Source: Oscillospiraceae bacterium (lineage in GTDB: Bacteria; Bacillota; Clostridia; Oscillospirales; UBA929). Taken from it: DNA of 43,161 nt. How positions within the stretch are numbered: position 1 is the stretch's first letter; every line of letters starts with the position of its first letter. A model generated the notes under the pieces. That model worked only from the letters and a program-made list of their open reading frames with translations, made no database searches and was not told the origin of the DNA. The position numbers were made by a program, and so were the translations under genes. Of this stretch, positions 24,301-30,723 are shown piece after piece. The DNA is taken from contig WRIZ01000021.1 in NCBI GenBank assembly GCA_009782475.1, positions 1 to 43,161 on the forward strand. The letters run 5' to 3'.

Positions 24301-24458
24301 TCGTCATACGCTTTTGCCGGGCTTTTGCCGTCGATTGTTTCCTGCGCTTTTTCGCCGTCGTCGAAAGCGGCCAAATTGGCGGCAGTCGCCGGGAGCACGA
24401 AGCTCAGGGCCATTGTCAGCGTCAGGACGAGGGCGAGAAGTTTTTTCGCGCTTCTCAT
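21390..24458 (-). CDS. large SLH-domain surface (S-layer) protein 1
   Basis: 1022 aa. A signal peptide (MRSAKKLLALVLTLTMALSF ... PATAA) is followed by three N-terminal SLH repeats in residues ~45-235: LNLDQPLTRAEFAVMLYKAH; WAKGYTNWFASRGISRGIGD with ISFAEAILLCMRSIG; and MLGDLYWMDDQNENGDYVID. The remaining ~780 residues are Ser/Thr/Gly-rich, beta-type and otherwise unrecognised. This is the layout of S-layer or S-layer-associated proteins. TAGGAGG before the ATG gives strong translation. The paralogue at 26234-29170 shares the SLH part and an identical 5' end but a diverged C-terminal region. A long open frame on the opposite strand (22869-24590) is a codon-bias shadow. Confidence 0.9.
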   Translation of the reverse strand: MRSAKKLLALVLTLTMALSFVLPATAANLAAFDDGEKAQETIDGKSPAKAYDDAVQLMLDLKVITGSKDMQADGSTKLNLNLDQPLTRAEFAVMLYKAHNGGKSVLEGHPSMAAGPSYFGDVEDYQGGWAKGYTNWFASRGISRGIGDVDGVPMYGPGQEISFAEAILLCMRSIGLNMSYEEGFSMSLWSVVRIADEMAMLGDLYWMDDQNENGDYVIDRATACLLLMYTIETDRFEYDNLRMRVLPDPTNPTDRKGGASSLLVMAYNYTKMNAGTITSDGRWFSLDGTDPGTSGEAKVGGITLSADLTEEFGIDMYDVGRKITFWYRNTPVNGKITQAYTGFTYNDSMTDTYIGVGSKRNSNNNEGRGLLGDARALVRNNAAVLTGADIYINYQCKDTDQFGSDYGTQAPFNAAASLTSIVGSNWDASGLETSLSDVTVRMVYSGSTANVDYVFIEFYNYAQFRDFNSDNSNRMRYRNSTGFTPDTNARQKANIKDFPETNPADYGRFLVYEIGTHRLGYEAVTEASGQATVKAIDLKTVTIGGTSYKLSPILKSATPSSLTFDFNGDIKSLVNVGTVYDLFVFNGKVLEVVPPKAEDLSGWKYGLVTRSDFAVTTEYKPGGGFDNDSAIQEVVSLRVNILDENNSQKIYSVRDILYIDELVEDQYGNADYYKWVKAENKKRTATLTSLSAGEYGSEGTLETGVVGSKGKIAFRGKNYGLGAGYPFVAAKVIDEHIFEYIDHEDGTVTLREVAAAVNTTQTGPMSVSNNILTGGGWGDQWSGMLNKTLLDNSVIFVKDGSGNFSAIKARNFPTLGSTTNSYSEWVSLTGDGKTSKPDENATYGAPILKAGFVKLSASFAPPTDNDMVISLAGSEWEELNFDSGKWRMAKDFLTQDGTKITLYGQDEDANAFDDITGKALVWKPTFKSGSTNVVTGFTELYSTNINVTASGRFWGVTTGSSNLLNVNGVNVPFNENTKFFDAEGGAGISSVSSYTTWSDKTWYIRAYQSTPGQPADIVIAFQ

Positions 24459-24462
24459 GGTT
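24388..24462 (-). repeat. 75-bp perfect inverted repeat, left arm
   Basis: Covers four bases before the ATG and the signal-peptide codons of SLH gene 1. Every base matches the reverse complement of 26230-26304 by my reading. Beyond it a GTATACC is also shared after a two-base indel. Confidence 0.9.
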
Positions 24463-24489
24463 TTGTATACCTCCTAAAATTTTTCGGTC

Positions 24490-24534
24490 GCCAAGGGTTT
24501 TCCGCGCCGACAGGACGCGACCACATCCCTTGGC
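24490..24534 (-). promoter_or_regulatory. leader hairpin of SLH gene 1
   Basis: GCCAAGGG...CCCTTGGC with an inner CGCG...CGCG stem, ending 28 bases before the ribosome site. S-layer mRNAs often carry stabilising leader structures; here this is inference. A possible -10 TATAAA lies upstream near 24575 (minus strand). Confidence 0.45.
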
Positions 24535-24697
24535 TTCTACAGGATACAACACCCTCTACCCGCAAAGCAAGGTTTTTATACATGATGTAACAATGGTGTA
24601 ACATAAAAAGGGCTGAACAGCCCGCAGGGAGGTTAAATTCATTTTAACCGACCGTCCGCGGGCGTCGTGAAGCCTGACACCATGGCATCTGCGGGAG
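24535..24697. other. SLH gene 1 upstream region
   Basis: No gene. Contains a GGGCTGAACAGCCC hairpin (24609-24622) and GGTTAAAT...ATTTTAACC, probably promoter and regulatory DNA for SLH gene 1. Confidence 0.35.
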
Positions 24698-24802
24698 AAC
24701 CACCCCGGCTCTTCGAGCCACCCCTCCATAGAGGGGAATTTAAGACGATCCAACCCCATTCCCCTCCGTGGAGGGGTGCCATCCGCAGACGGCGGGGTGG
24801 TT
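24698..24802. repeat. MITE/REP-like palindromic element
   Basis: About 105 bases with terminal inverted repeats AACCACCCCG / CGGGGTGGTT and inner CCCCTCCATAGAGGGG and CCCCTCCGTGGAGGGG hairpins. Similar elements with CCACCCC...GGGGTGG ends are widespread in clostridial intergenic DNA. It lies between the integrase gene end and SLH gene 1. Confidence 0.65.
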
Positions 24803-24858
24803 TTCCGCGCAAACGCCGGGGTTGTCACAAACACATTGCAAGTCATTATATAAGTCCC

Positions 24859-26037
24859 CTACGAAGACACCCCCGCGATATAATGAGCGATGCGCGTCAT
24901 GGCTTCGGCTTGAAAGGCGGGCAGCACATGGGAGTAAGTGTCCATCGTGATAACGCTTCCGGTATGTCCTAAAATCTGACTGATGGCTTTGATCGGGACG
25001 CCCGCTTCCAGCGCGCGCGTGGCAAAGGTGTGCCGGAGGGCATGGATGGTATAGCGGCGCACGCCCGCTTTGCTGAGAAGGTGGACATAATTGTAGCGAA
25101 AGGTGGCGGGGTCGAGGAACCCTCCGTTACGCCCGGTGAAAACCATGTTGTCCCGCGCGGCCGGTTCCTGCGCGTTTTTGTAAGCCAAAAGACGGCCGGC
25201 CAGCAGCGCGTCTATGGGTATCACGCGGGCAGAGGCGTTTGTCTTAGTGCTGTCTTCAAGGAGAAGCCGGGTTTTGGCCGGTGCGTTCGGTGTGTAGTCC
25301 TTGAGTCTGCTGAGCTGACGGGACACACGAATGGTGTTTGCGTCGAAATCTATATCGTCCCAGCGGAGCCCCAGCAGTTCTCCCAACCGCAGCCCTGTGC
25401 TCAATGCCGTTATCACCGCCATGCCCACCGGTTCCTGACCGCAGAAAGGGATCAAAGCGCGCTGTTCTTTGAGCGTCAGCACTTCAAACGGCTTTTTGGC
25501 TCCGGGCGCGCGAATGGAGGGCAAACAGGCTCCCGCCGCCGGATTTGCGCCGATATACCCGCGCAGGACAGCCTCCCGCAAAGCTCTGTGCAAGACGATA
25601 TGCACATTGCGGACAGATTTGACGCTCAGGCCGCCTGTGCCGTCCACCCGCCCGTTTTGCAAGAGCGTTTGATAAAAAGCATTGATCTCGCTGTTTTTCA
25701 GCGAAGCCAAACGGATATGCCCCAAACGCGGGATGATTTGGTTGTTTACAATGTTTTCGTAGGATGCGCGGGTACTGACCCTGACACGGCAGGCAACATA
25801 TTCGTCGAGCCATGCCGTCATCCATTGCCCTGTTGTCATCCGTGTCGGACACGAGACTTCTCTCTTCACGCCCGCGATAAACTCCGCCAGTTTTTTGGCC
25901 GCGACGGCGCGTTTTTTTGAGGTAAATGTCTTAATGTTCGGTTTCCCGTCGGCACGGAACCCTTTCATAATGCGCGCTTCCCATGACCCGTTCTTTAACT
26001 GCCGGATCGATCCTTCCCCATTTGCCCTTCTTTTCAT
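24859..26037 (-). CDS. tyrosine recombinase/integrase
   Basis: 392 aa from the ATG after AGGAGG; the open frame reaches further up but into non-coding DNA. The N-terminal strand MKRRANGEGSIRQLKNGSWEA is the AP2-like arm-binding domain of ICE/phage integrases. A SAM-like core-binding domain follows (TTGQWMTAWLDEYV). The catalytic domain holds Arg in TGLRLGELLGLRW, HxxR in HALRHTFATRAL, the second His in LGHTGSV, and Tyr in MDTYSHV. All active residues are present. No other phage or ICE gene is next to it. It lies alone between two head-to-head SLH genes carrying a 75-bp inverted repeat, so it may be a resident recombinase acting on them, or the last gene of a lost element. Confidence 0.93.
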   Translation of the reverse strand: MKRRANGEGSIRQLKNGSWEARIMKGFRADGKPNIKTFTSKKRAVAAKKLAEFIAGVKREVSCPTRMTTGQWMTAWLDEYVACRVRVSTRASYENIVNNQIIPRLGHIRLASLKNSEINAFYQTLLQNGRVDGTGGLSVKSVRNVHIVLHRALREAVLRGYIGANPAAGACLPSIRAPGAKKPFEVLTLKEQRALIPFCGQEPVGMAVITALSTGLRLGELLGLRWDDIDFDANTIRVSRQLSRLKDYTPNAPAKTRLLLEDSTKTNASARVIPIDALLAGRLLAYKNAQEPAARDNMVFTGRNGGFLDPATFRYNYVHLLSKAGVRRYTIHALRHTFATRALEAGVPIKAISQILGHTGSVITMDTYSHVLPAFQAEAMTRIAHYIAGVSS

Positions 26038-26229
26038 GATTGACCTCCTGAATTCATATGTTTTCCGCGGCGTCCAGCGGTCTGTCCGCCGCAGCCGAAG
26101 TAGAATAACATTTTCTCCGTTATAAGTAAAATTATAAGGTTCCATCCTTTTTATCGTTTCCAAACAAATGAAACACGTTGAAACGAAACGGTTTGCGGCG
26201 GTTATGCTCACATTTTGCGCAGGGTATAC
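26038..26229. other. intergenic, integrase/SLH gene 2
   Basis: No gene is convincing. An in-frame ATG at 26168 would extend SLH gene 2, but the extra residues do not look like a signal peptide. No near-consensus promoter toward SLH gene 2 was found. Confidence 0.4.
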
Positions 26230-26304
26230 AACCATGAGAAGCGCGAAAAAACTTCTCGCCCTCGTCCTGACGCTGACAATGGCCCTGAGCTTCGTGCTCC
26301 CGGC
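26230..26304 (+). repeat. 75-bp perfect inverted repeat, right arm
   Basis: Signal-peptide region of SLH gene 2, the exact reverse complement of 24388-24462. Similarity stops sharply after the signal-peptide codons. Confidence 0.9.
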
Positions 26305-29170
26305 AATGGCCAGCAGGACGATCGACGACTTCGACGACGCCACCACCGCCAAAGCGGTGCTCGACGCGAAGAGCCCGAAAGACGTCTACGCCGAAGCCGT
26401 GCAAAACGCCCTCGACCTCAAGATCCTCACAGGCAGCAACGTCATCGGCAGTGACGGCAAAGTCACCGCCACCAACCTCAATCTCGGCAGCCCCCTCACC
26501 CGCGCCGAGTTCGCCGTTATGCTCTATAAAGCAGTCAACGGCGGCATCAGCATCAACGAAGGCCATCCGCAAATGAACACCGCGAGCGCCGTCTCCTACT
26601 ACAGCGACGGCAAAAACCATTGGGCCAAAGGCTACATGAACTGGTTCGCCACCCGCGGCATCTCCGCCGGTATCGGCGACGATGAAGACGGTATCCCCCA
26701 GTTCGCGCCCGACCGTCCCATCTCCTTCCAAGAAGCTCTGCTCTTCAGCATGAGAGCCATCGGCATCCAGCCCGGCCGTGAAGAGAGCTTCAAGTACAAC
26801 CTGATGTCCATCGTCGGCATCGCTGATGAGCTCGGCATGTTTGAAGACCTCTACTGGATGGACGACGTCAACGCCGACACAGGCGAATACCGCATCGACC
26901 GCGCCACCGCTTGCCTGCTCCTTTGGTACACAGTGCAAGCCCCCAAAGTTGAATACCGCACAAACCAAAGCTGGCGCGAAACCGACGCCTCCAAATCCCT
27001 TCTGATCACCGCTTACAATTACACCAAATTTGACCGCACGGTCATCTCCGACGGTAATTGGTTTGCCCTTGACGGTAACCCCGGCACCAGCGGCAAAGCC
27101 CGCCTCGGCACCTATACCGCCAGCGGCTCTTCCATTTCCGACGGCAGCTTCACCAACGTGATCACCCTCTCCGCCGATGATACCAAAAAACTCGGCATCA
27201 CCACAGCTGATGTCGGCCGCAAAATCGAGTTCTGGTATCGCGCCCCGGCGCAATCCTGGCAGGACGTCCCCCAAGTCTTCAGCAGCAGCTTTAAGTATTT
27301 GGACAACGTTCAAAACTGGGTCGGCATCGGCGGCTCCCCGTGGGTATCCGGCGCCTCCAACGGCCCCTTGTCCGGTGATATTCAAAAAATGGCCGGCAAC
27401 AGCGTGGCTCTCCGCGCGGGCACCACATATTTCATCAACTACCGCAACGAGGCGAGCACAGATGACATCCTCAAAGGAGCCGCAACCGGATGGAACAACT
27501 GGGCCGGAACCAAAGCAATGGTTGGCAACGCGTCAGGATGGGGTGCTTTAGCCTATCAAGCCGATCTGCCCATCCGCATCATCTATGAAAACAACGACGT
27601 CAAATTTGTCTTCTTTGAGCAATATCACTTCGTTCAATTCGACGGATTGGAATCCAGCGGTTCAAACGCGGGAACCATCAAATTGAAAATGAGCGCCGAC
27701 GGCAACAGCGGCGGACACCTGTTCACACAGGGCGGCAACGCAACCAACGAAAACAGAGCCAAACCGGAAAACATCATGGGCTTTGCCGAACTCGACCTCA
27801 AATCGGGCGACTTCTTCCTGATTGCCGAAATGGGCATGAACAGATGGAAAGCCCTCCCGGTTGAGAAAATAGAAGGCGTTCGGATCACGGATAGGTACAT
27901 CAATAAAGACAACAACAGATTCATCGTCGCCGGAGGAAAAACATACGAACAAGTCGGTCTTATAGTCTTTGGCTGCGGACAAGGCGCAAGCGTCTCAACC
28001 AAGTTTATGGAAGGTGCCGAGTACGCTGCCGGCGCAGAAACCACACTGTACGTATGGAACGGGAAAGTCCTGTTCTCCAATCCTCCCAGCGCGGCCAAAC
28101 CCCAGTACGCGGTGGTCAAATCTTCGAGATATGACGAATCGTTCGCAGGAGCCGGTTCGGATCCAACAAAAACATACTTTGTTGATATGCTTTTCAGCGA
28201 CGGCACCTCGAAGGTTTGCCAGCTGGCGAAGGAAAGCAACCAAGACGCGAAAATCGACGGCACGACACTCACCCATGGCGGAGCCAATACCGAACTGTTA
28301 CTCAGTGGTACAAACCTCAATAACATCCTCTTCCAGTACACCCTGAACGACGACATCATCACCCTAAAAGTCCCCGCAACCGCAGTCGAACAAGCACCTG
28401 CCAGCCCCTCCAGCATAGACGCGGGCAAAAACAGATTCCCCAACACCGCCGGCTGGAACGACCTAGCAGACAAATTCATCATCGACAGCAGCGTTATCTT
28501 CGTTAAAATAGGCAGCAGCGTTAACTGGAGAGTTTACAACGGCGCGACAGCCCCGAAACTGGTTGTCGGTACCGCAGACACCAAATCTTGGCTGGTCACA
28601 GGCGAACTCTTCAGCGGAAACAATGACGCGATAGCGGCCGCGGCGATCAACTTGGGCACCGGCGGCAGCATCCCGGGCATTGAATCCGATACCCTGTGGG
28701 GCGTCGCCCTCAGCAATCCGTATGAGCAGTATTACGACGGCAAGACACGCTGGGCGATCGACATTCTGAACAAAGACGGCGTGAGAGAAACCCTCTACAA
28801 CGACGGCGGATCGATGCCCGCGGAATTCGCAACAATCAGGCCGTATAAGTGGGTGCAGAGATACGGATCCGGCGACTCAGCGAATGACGACAACCGTGCG
28901 ATCTTCGAGTACACCAAGAAAAGCGACGGTGGTTGGATCAACTCCTTGACCAGCCTGACAGTAGGAAATATGAGCGGCCAGCTCACCGGCGTCAACAAGA
29001 CCTTGAACATCCTCCAGCTGAACGGCGGCGGAATCGACGCTTTTGACGCAGGCAAAGTCAAGTTCTATTTGATCGACGGCACAGGCAGCAAAATTGTTTC
29101 CATTGATGACGTACCCACATGGAAAGACATCAAGAAATACACCACCGACACCTACGTGATCTTCAACTAA
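26234..29170 (+). CDS. large SLH-domain surface (S-layer) protein 2
   Basis: 978 aa; start at the ATG equivalent to that of SLH gene 1. Same signal peptide (MRSAKKLLALVLTLTMALSF), then three SLH repeats: LNLGSPLTRAEFAVMLYKAV; WAKGYMNWFATRGISAGIGD with ISFQEALLFSMRAIG; and MFEDLYWMDDVNADTGEYRI. The long C-terminal part is Ser/Thr/Asn/Gly-rich and only distantly like that of gene 1. The ribosome site is poor (GCAGGG, against TAGGAGG in gene 1) and no clear promoter is seen. The gene may therefore be weakly expressed or silent in this orientation. Palindrome R4 after the stop is its terminator. Confidence 0.88.
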   Translation: MRSAKKLLALVLTLTMALSFVLPAMASRTIDDFDDATTAKAVLDAKSPKDVYAEAVQNALDLKILTGSNVIGSDGKVTATNLNLGSPLTRAEFAVMLYKAVNGGISINEGHPQMNTASAVSYYSDGKNHWAKGYMNWFATRGISAGIGDDEDGIPQFAPDRPISFQEALLFSMRAIGIQPGREESFKYNLMSIVGIADELGMFEDLYWMDDVNADTGEYRIDRATACLLLWYTVQAPKVEYRTNQSWRETDASKSLLITAYNYTKFDRTVISDGNWFALDGNPGTSGKARLGTYTASGSSISDGSFTNVITLSADDTKKLGITTADVGRKIEFWYRAPAQSWQDVPQVFSSSFKYLDNVQNWVGIGGSPWVSGASNGPLSGDIQKMAGNSVALRAGTTYFINYRNEASTDDILKGAATGWNNWAGTKAMVGNASGWGALAYQADLPIRIIYENNDVKFVFFEQYHFVQFDGLESSGSNAGTIKLKMSADGNSGGHLFTQGGNATNENRAKPENIMGFAELDLKSGDFFLIAEMGMNRWKALPVEKIEGVRITDRYINKDNNRFIVAGGKTYEQVGLIVFGCGQGASVSTKFMEGAEYAAGAETTLYVWNGKVLFSNPPSAAKPQYAVVKSSRYDESFAGAGSDPTKTYFVDMLFSDGTSKVCQLAKESNQDAKIDGTTLTHGGANTELLLSGTNLNNILFQYTLNDDIITLKVPATAVEQAPASPSSIDAGKNRFPNTAGWNDLADKFIIDSSVIFVKIGSSVNWRVYNGATAPKLVVGTADTKSWLVTGELFSGNNDAIAAAAINLGTGGSIPGIESDTLWGVALSNPYEQYYDGKTRWAIDILNKDGVRETLYNDGGSMPAEFATIRPYKWVQRYGSGDSANDDNRAIFEYTKKSDGGWINSLTSLTVGNMSGQLTGVNKTLNILQLNGGGIDAFDAGKVKFYLIDGTGSKIVSIDDVPTWKDIKKYTTDTYVIFN

Positions 29171-29196
29171 GCCAAGCAAAACCGCATAGCATAACT

Positions 29197-29232
29197 AACC
29201 CCCCGCCCGGGCGACCAACCGGGCGGGGGGTT
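29197..29232 (+). repeat. GC palindrome R4, terminator of SLH gene 2
   Basis: AACCCCCCGCCCGG-GCGACCAA-CCGGGCGGGGGGTT followed by CTTTGTGTTGCTGGGGG. The same 50-base stretch recurs at R5 and brackets the PIN toxin pair. Inverted relative to R1 and R2. Confidence 0.85.
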
Positions 29233-29250
29233 CTTTGTGTTGCTGGGGGC

Positions 29251-29279
29251 TTGAAATACAGGATGCAATGGGGTATACT
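29251..29279 (+). promoter_or_regulatory. promoter TTGAAA-17-TATACT
   Basis: TTGAAA (29251-29256), 17 bases, TATACT (29274-29279), 28 bases upstream of the antitoxin gene. Confidence 0.7.
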
Positions 29280-29307
29280 ATGAATATGAAACGGAGGGAG
29301 TGCGATT

Positions 29308-29553
29308 ATGACAAAGATAAAAGAACACGCCGTAGAGTTGCTCCAAGAGATACCGGATGATAAAGTGATCCATGTAATAGAACTCTTGAAAGGATTGCGG
29401 GGGTTATATAAACAACATGAAGAGACTGCTGTTCATGAGGCGACGCCGGACAACGTGATGGGGATATTCAGCAAATATGCAAACCCGGCCTTGATTCCAT
29501 TGGAAAAAGAAGCATGGGGCGAGGCGGTGAAAGAGAAACATGCTATTCGTTGA
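29308..29553 (+). CDS. putative antitoxin of PIN toxin
   Basis: 81 aa, start set by GGAGGGAG. Begins MTKIKEHAVELLQEIPDDKV and continues IHVIELLKGLRGLY, a helical start common in small clostridial antitoxins; the end is charged (EKEAWGEAVKEKHAIR) and would be the toxin-binding tail. No classical DNA-binding motif is clear. It overlaps the PIN toxin gene by 14 bases, the usual type II order (antitoxin first). Own promoter upstream. Confidence 0.75.
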   Translation: MTKIKEHAVELLQEIPDDKVIHVIELLKGLRGLYKQHEETAVHEATPDNVMGIFSKYANPALIPLEKEAWGEAVKEKHAIR

Positions 29554-29914
29554 TGCGAACGTGATTTTACGCTATACATTAAACGACAATACTGATATGG
29601 CTGCCAAAGTCCGTGAATTGATTGCAAAGACTAAGGTATCAGTTAGATACGAGGTTTTAGCTGAGGTCATATATGTACTAAACAAAGTATATACACTGCC
29701 TAGAACCGAAATCGTCAATGGGATCAATGTGTTTTTGTCCAGCCCTAATGTCGAAACGGAATCCGAGGAGATTTTAGCGAAGGCCTTACAAACATACGCA
29801 GAGGTCAACATGGATTTTGTGGACTGCATACTGTATAGTCTAAAAGCCGTGTATGGACATGATGTATTTACATTTGACAAGCAGCTTAATTCAGAGATAA
29901 ACAAACTCGCATGA
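29540..29914 (+). CDS. PIN-domain ribonuclease toxin
   Basis: 124 aa, full length for a VapC-like PIN protein. MLFVDANVILRY gives Asp5; Glu42 lies in YEVLAEVIYVL; MDFVDCILYS gives Asp92/Asp95; VFTFDKQL gives Asp113. These acidic residues bind Mg2+ for RNA cleavage. It is translated from a start inside the antitoxin gene. The module is bordered on both sides by the same ~50-base palindrome repeat (R4 and R5). Confidence 0.88.
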   Translation: MLFVDANVILRYTLNDNTDMAAKVRELIAKTKVSVRYEVLAEVIYVLNKVYTLPRTEIVNGINVFLSSPNVETESEEILAKALQTYAEVNMDFVDCILYSLKAVYGHDVFTFDKQLNSEINKLA

Positions 29915-29917
29915 ACC

Positions 29918-29953
29918 AACCCCCCCGCCCGGGCGACCAACCGGGCGGGGGGT
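29918..29953 (+). repeat. GC palindrome R5
   Basis: AACCCCCCCGCCCGG-GCGACCAA-CCGGGCGGGGGGTT then CTTTGTGTTGCTGGGGG, as at R4. Seven bases after the PIN toxin stop codon region; terminator of that pair. Confidence 0.85.
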
Positions 29954-29983
29954 TCTTTGTGTTGCTGGGGGTGAAAATTGCGC

Positions 29984-30012
29984 TTGACAAAAGGGGGGTG
30001 TTGGGGTATACT
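29984..30012 (+). promoter_or_regulatory. antitoxin RNA promoter, type I cassette 2
   Basis: TTGACA (29984-29989), 17 bases, TATACT (30007-30012). Confidence 0.75.
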
Positions 30013-30018
30013 GAGCAT

Positions 30019-30110
30019 ATAAAGGGAACTGCCGCTTTTTGCAGGGCGGCTCAGTTCGTGAAAACGAAGAAAAACGCCTTAGCTTCTAAGGCGTCTCGAA
30101 ATTATTTTCT
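30019..30110 (+). ncRNA. candidate antitoxin RNA, type I cassette 2
   Basis: Starts AAAGGGAACTGCCGCT and shares AACTGCCGC ... GGCGGCTCAGTTC with cassette 1. It runs antisense into the toxin 3' end past the hairpin at 30074-30094, which has no T-run on this strand. Its end is not defined. Confidence 0.55.
30074..30094 (-). terminator. terminator of type I toxin mRNA 2
   Basis: ACGCCTTAG-CTT-CTAAGGCGT; on the minus strand followed by TTTTCTTCG. Confidence 0.75.
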
Positions 30111-30191
30111 CTTACGGAATAAAACCGCGCAGAGTGAAATAACCGACACGATCAGCATTACAAAGGCAAAAAGCCCTTCATATGTAATCAT
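30102..30191 (-). CDS. type I toxin peptide, 29 aa (holin-like)
   Basis: The peptide starts MITYEGLFAFVMLIVSVISL and ends CAVLFRKRK: one transmembrane helix and a basic tail, homologous to the 27-aa peptide at 21137-21220 (shared xTYxGLFxFxMLIxxVIxLC). AAAGGAGTG precedes the ATG. The leader carries GGAACTGCCGCTTGGCGGCTTGGTCA, again near-identical to cassette 1. Overproduction would depolarise the membrane, and the antisense RNA from 29984 should keep it silent. Bracketed by palindromes R5 and R6. Confidence 0.82.
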   Translation of the reverse strand: MITYEGLFAFVMLIVSVISLCAVLFRKRK

Positions 30192-30244
30192 GAGCACTCC
30201 TTTGTGTGGAGTGACCAAGCCGCCAAGCGGCAGTTCCAGCTTCA

Positions 30245-30273
30245 AGTATAGCATTATAGAGAGGATTTGTCAA
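30245..30273 (-). promoter_or_regulatory. toxin promoter, type I cassette 2
   Basis: Minus strand, TTGACA (30268-30273), 17 bases, TATACT (30245-30250). Confidence 0.75.
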
Positions 30274-30282
30274 CGCGGCAAG

Positions 30283-30314
30283 CCCCCCGCCCGGGCGACC
30301 AACCGGGCGGGGGG
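30283..30314. repeat. GC palindrome R6
   Basis: CCCCCCGCCCGG-GCGACCAA-CCGGGCGGGGGG, followed by ATTTCTTTCG. Confidence 0.85.
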
Positions 30315-30343
30315 ATTTCTTTCGTTCCCGGTTGACATAACAC

Positions 30344-30372
30344 TTGACAAACCCGCCTATATTGGGTATACT
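30344..30372 (+). promoter_or_regulatory. promoter TTGACA-17-TATACT, target unclear
   Basis: TTGACA (30344-30349), 17 bases, TATACT (30367-30372). It resembles the antitoxin RNA promoters of the two cassettes, but no toxin peptide or opposing promoter follows. It may be the relic of a third cassette or the promoter of the DnaJ-GGDEF gene. Confidence 0.6.
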
Positions 30373-30408
30373 AGCAATATTCGACACCGTATCATGTATT
30401 TCGTAAGC

Positions 30409-30475
30409 ACTCCTCCCGGCTCTTCGGAGCCACCCTCCTCTGACGCCTAGCGTACGCTTGGCGTGAGGAGGGCAA
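30409..30475. repeat. palindromic intergenic repeat
   Basis: CTCCTCCCGGCTCTTCGGAGCC then CCCTCCTCTGACGCC...GGCGTGAGGAGGG with an inner AGCGTACGCT. REP/MITE-like, related to the element at 24698. Confidence 0.55.
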
Positions 30476-30477
30476 AA

Positions 30478-30723
30478 GGCTCCCTCCCGGAGGGAGCTGT
30501 CAGCGAAGCTGACTGAGGGAGATTAATGCTCGGTATATTCTCCCAAATCACGCATAAAATAAGGACAACCCCCAAGGAGGTGCGGCGGTATGGAACAATG
30601 GGCTCCCTCCCGGAGGGAGCTGTCAGCGAAGCTGACTGAGGGAGATTAATGCTCGGTATATTCTCCCAAATCACGCATAAAATAAGGACAACCCCCAAGG
30701 AGGTGCGGCGGTATGGAACAATG
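30478..30723. repeat. 123-bp tandem duplication over a gene start
   Basis: 30478-30600 and 30601-30723 are identical by my reading. Each unit starts with the common clostridial repeat CTCCCTCCCGGAGGGAGCTG, continues through CAGCGAAGCTGACTGAGGGAG, and ends with AAGGAGGTGCGGCGG and the first codons ATGGAACAATG. The first copy's ATG (30590) opens only a 19-codon frame (MEQWAPSRRELSAKLTEGD). Confidence 0.92.

Noticed and set aside
22869-24590. 573-aa open frame on the plus strand opposite SLH gene 1
   Set aside because: Exact antisense of the SLH gene, biased Val/Gly/Ala composition from codon shadowing, no ribosome site or domain.
26168-26233. Upstream ATG start for SLH gene 2
   Set aside because: The paralogue's start and the signal peptide begin at 26234; the extra 22 residues do not fit a signal peptide.
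26132-27385. 417-aa minus-strand frame opposite SLH gene 2
   Set aside because: Same kind of shadow; it even mirrors the one opposite gene 1 because the genes are paralogues.
30590-30649. 19-codon frame in the first 123-bp unit as a real leader peptide
   Set aside because: It arises directly from the duplication; evidence for a function is lacking, though it may be translated.
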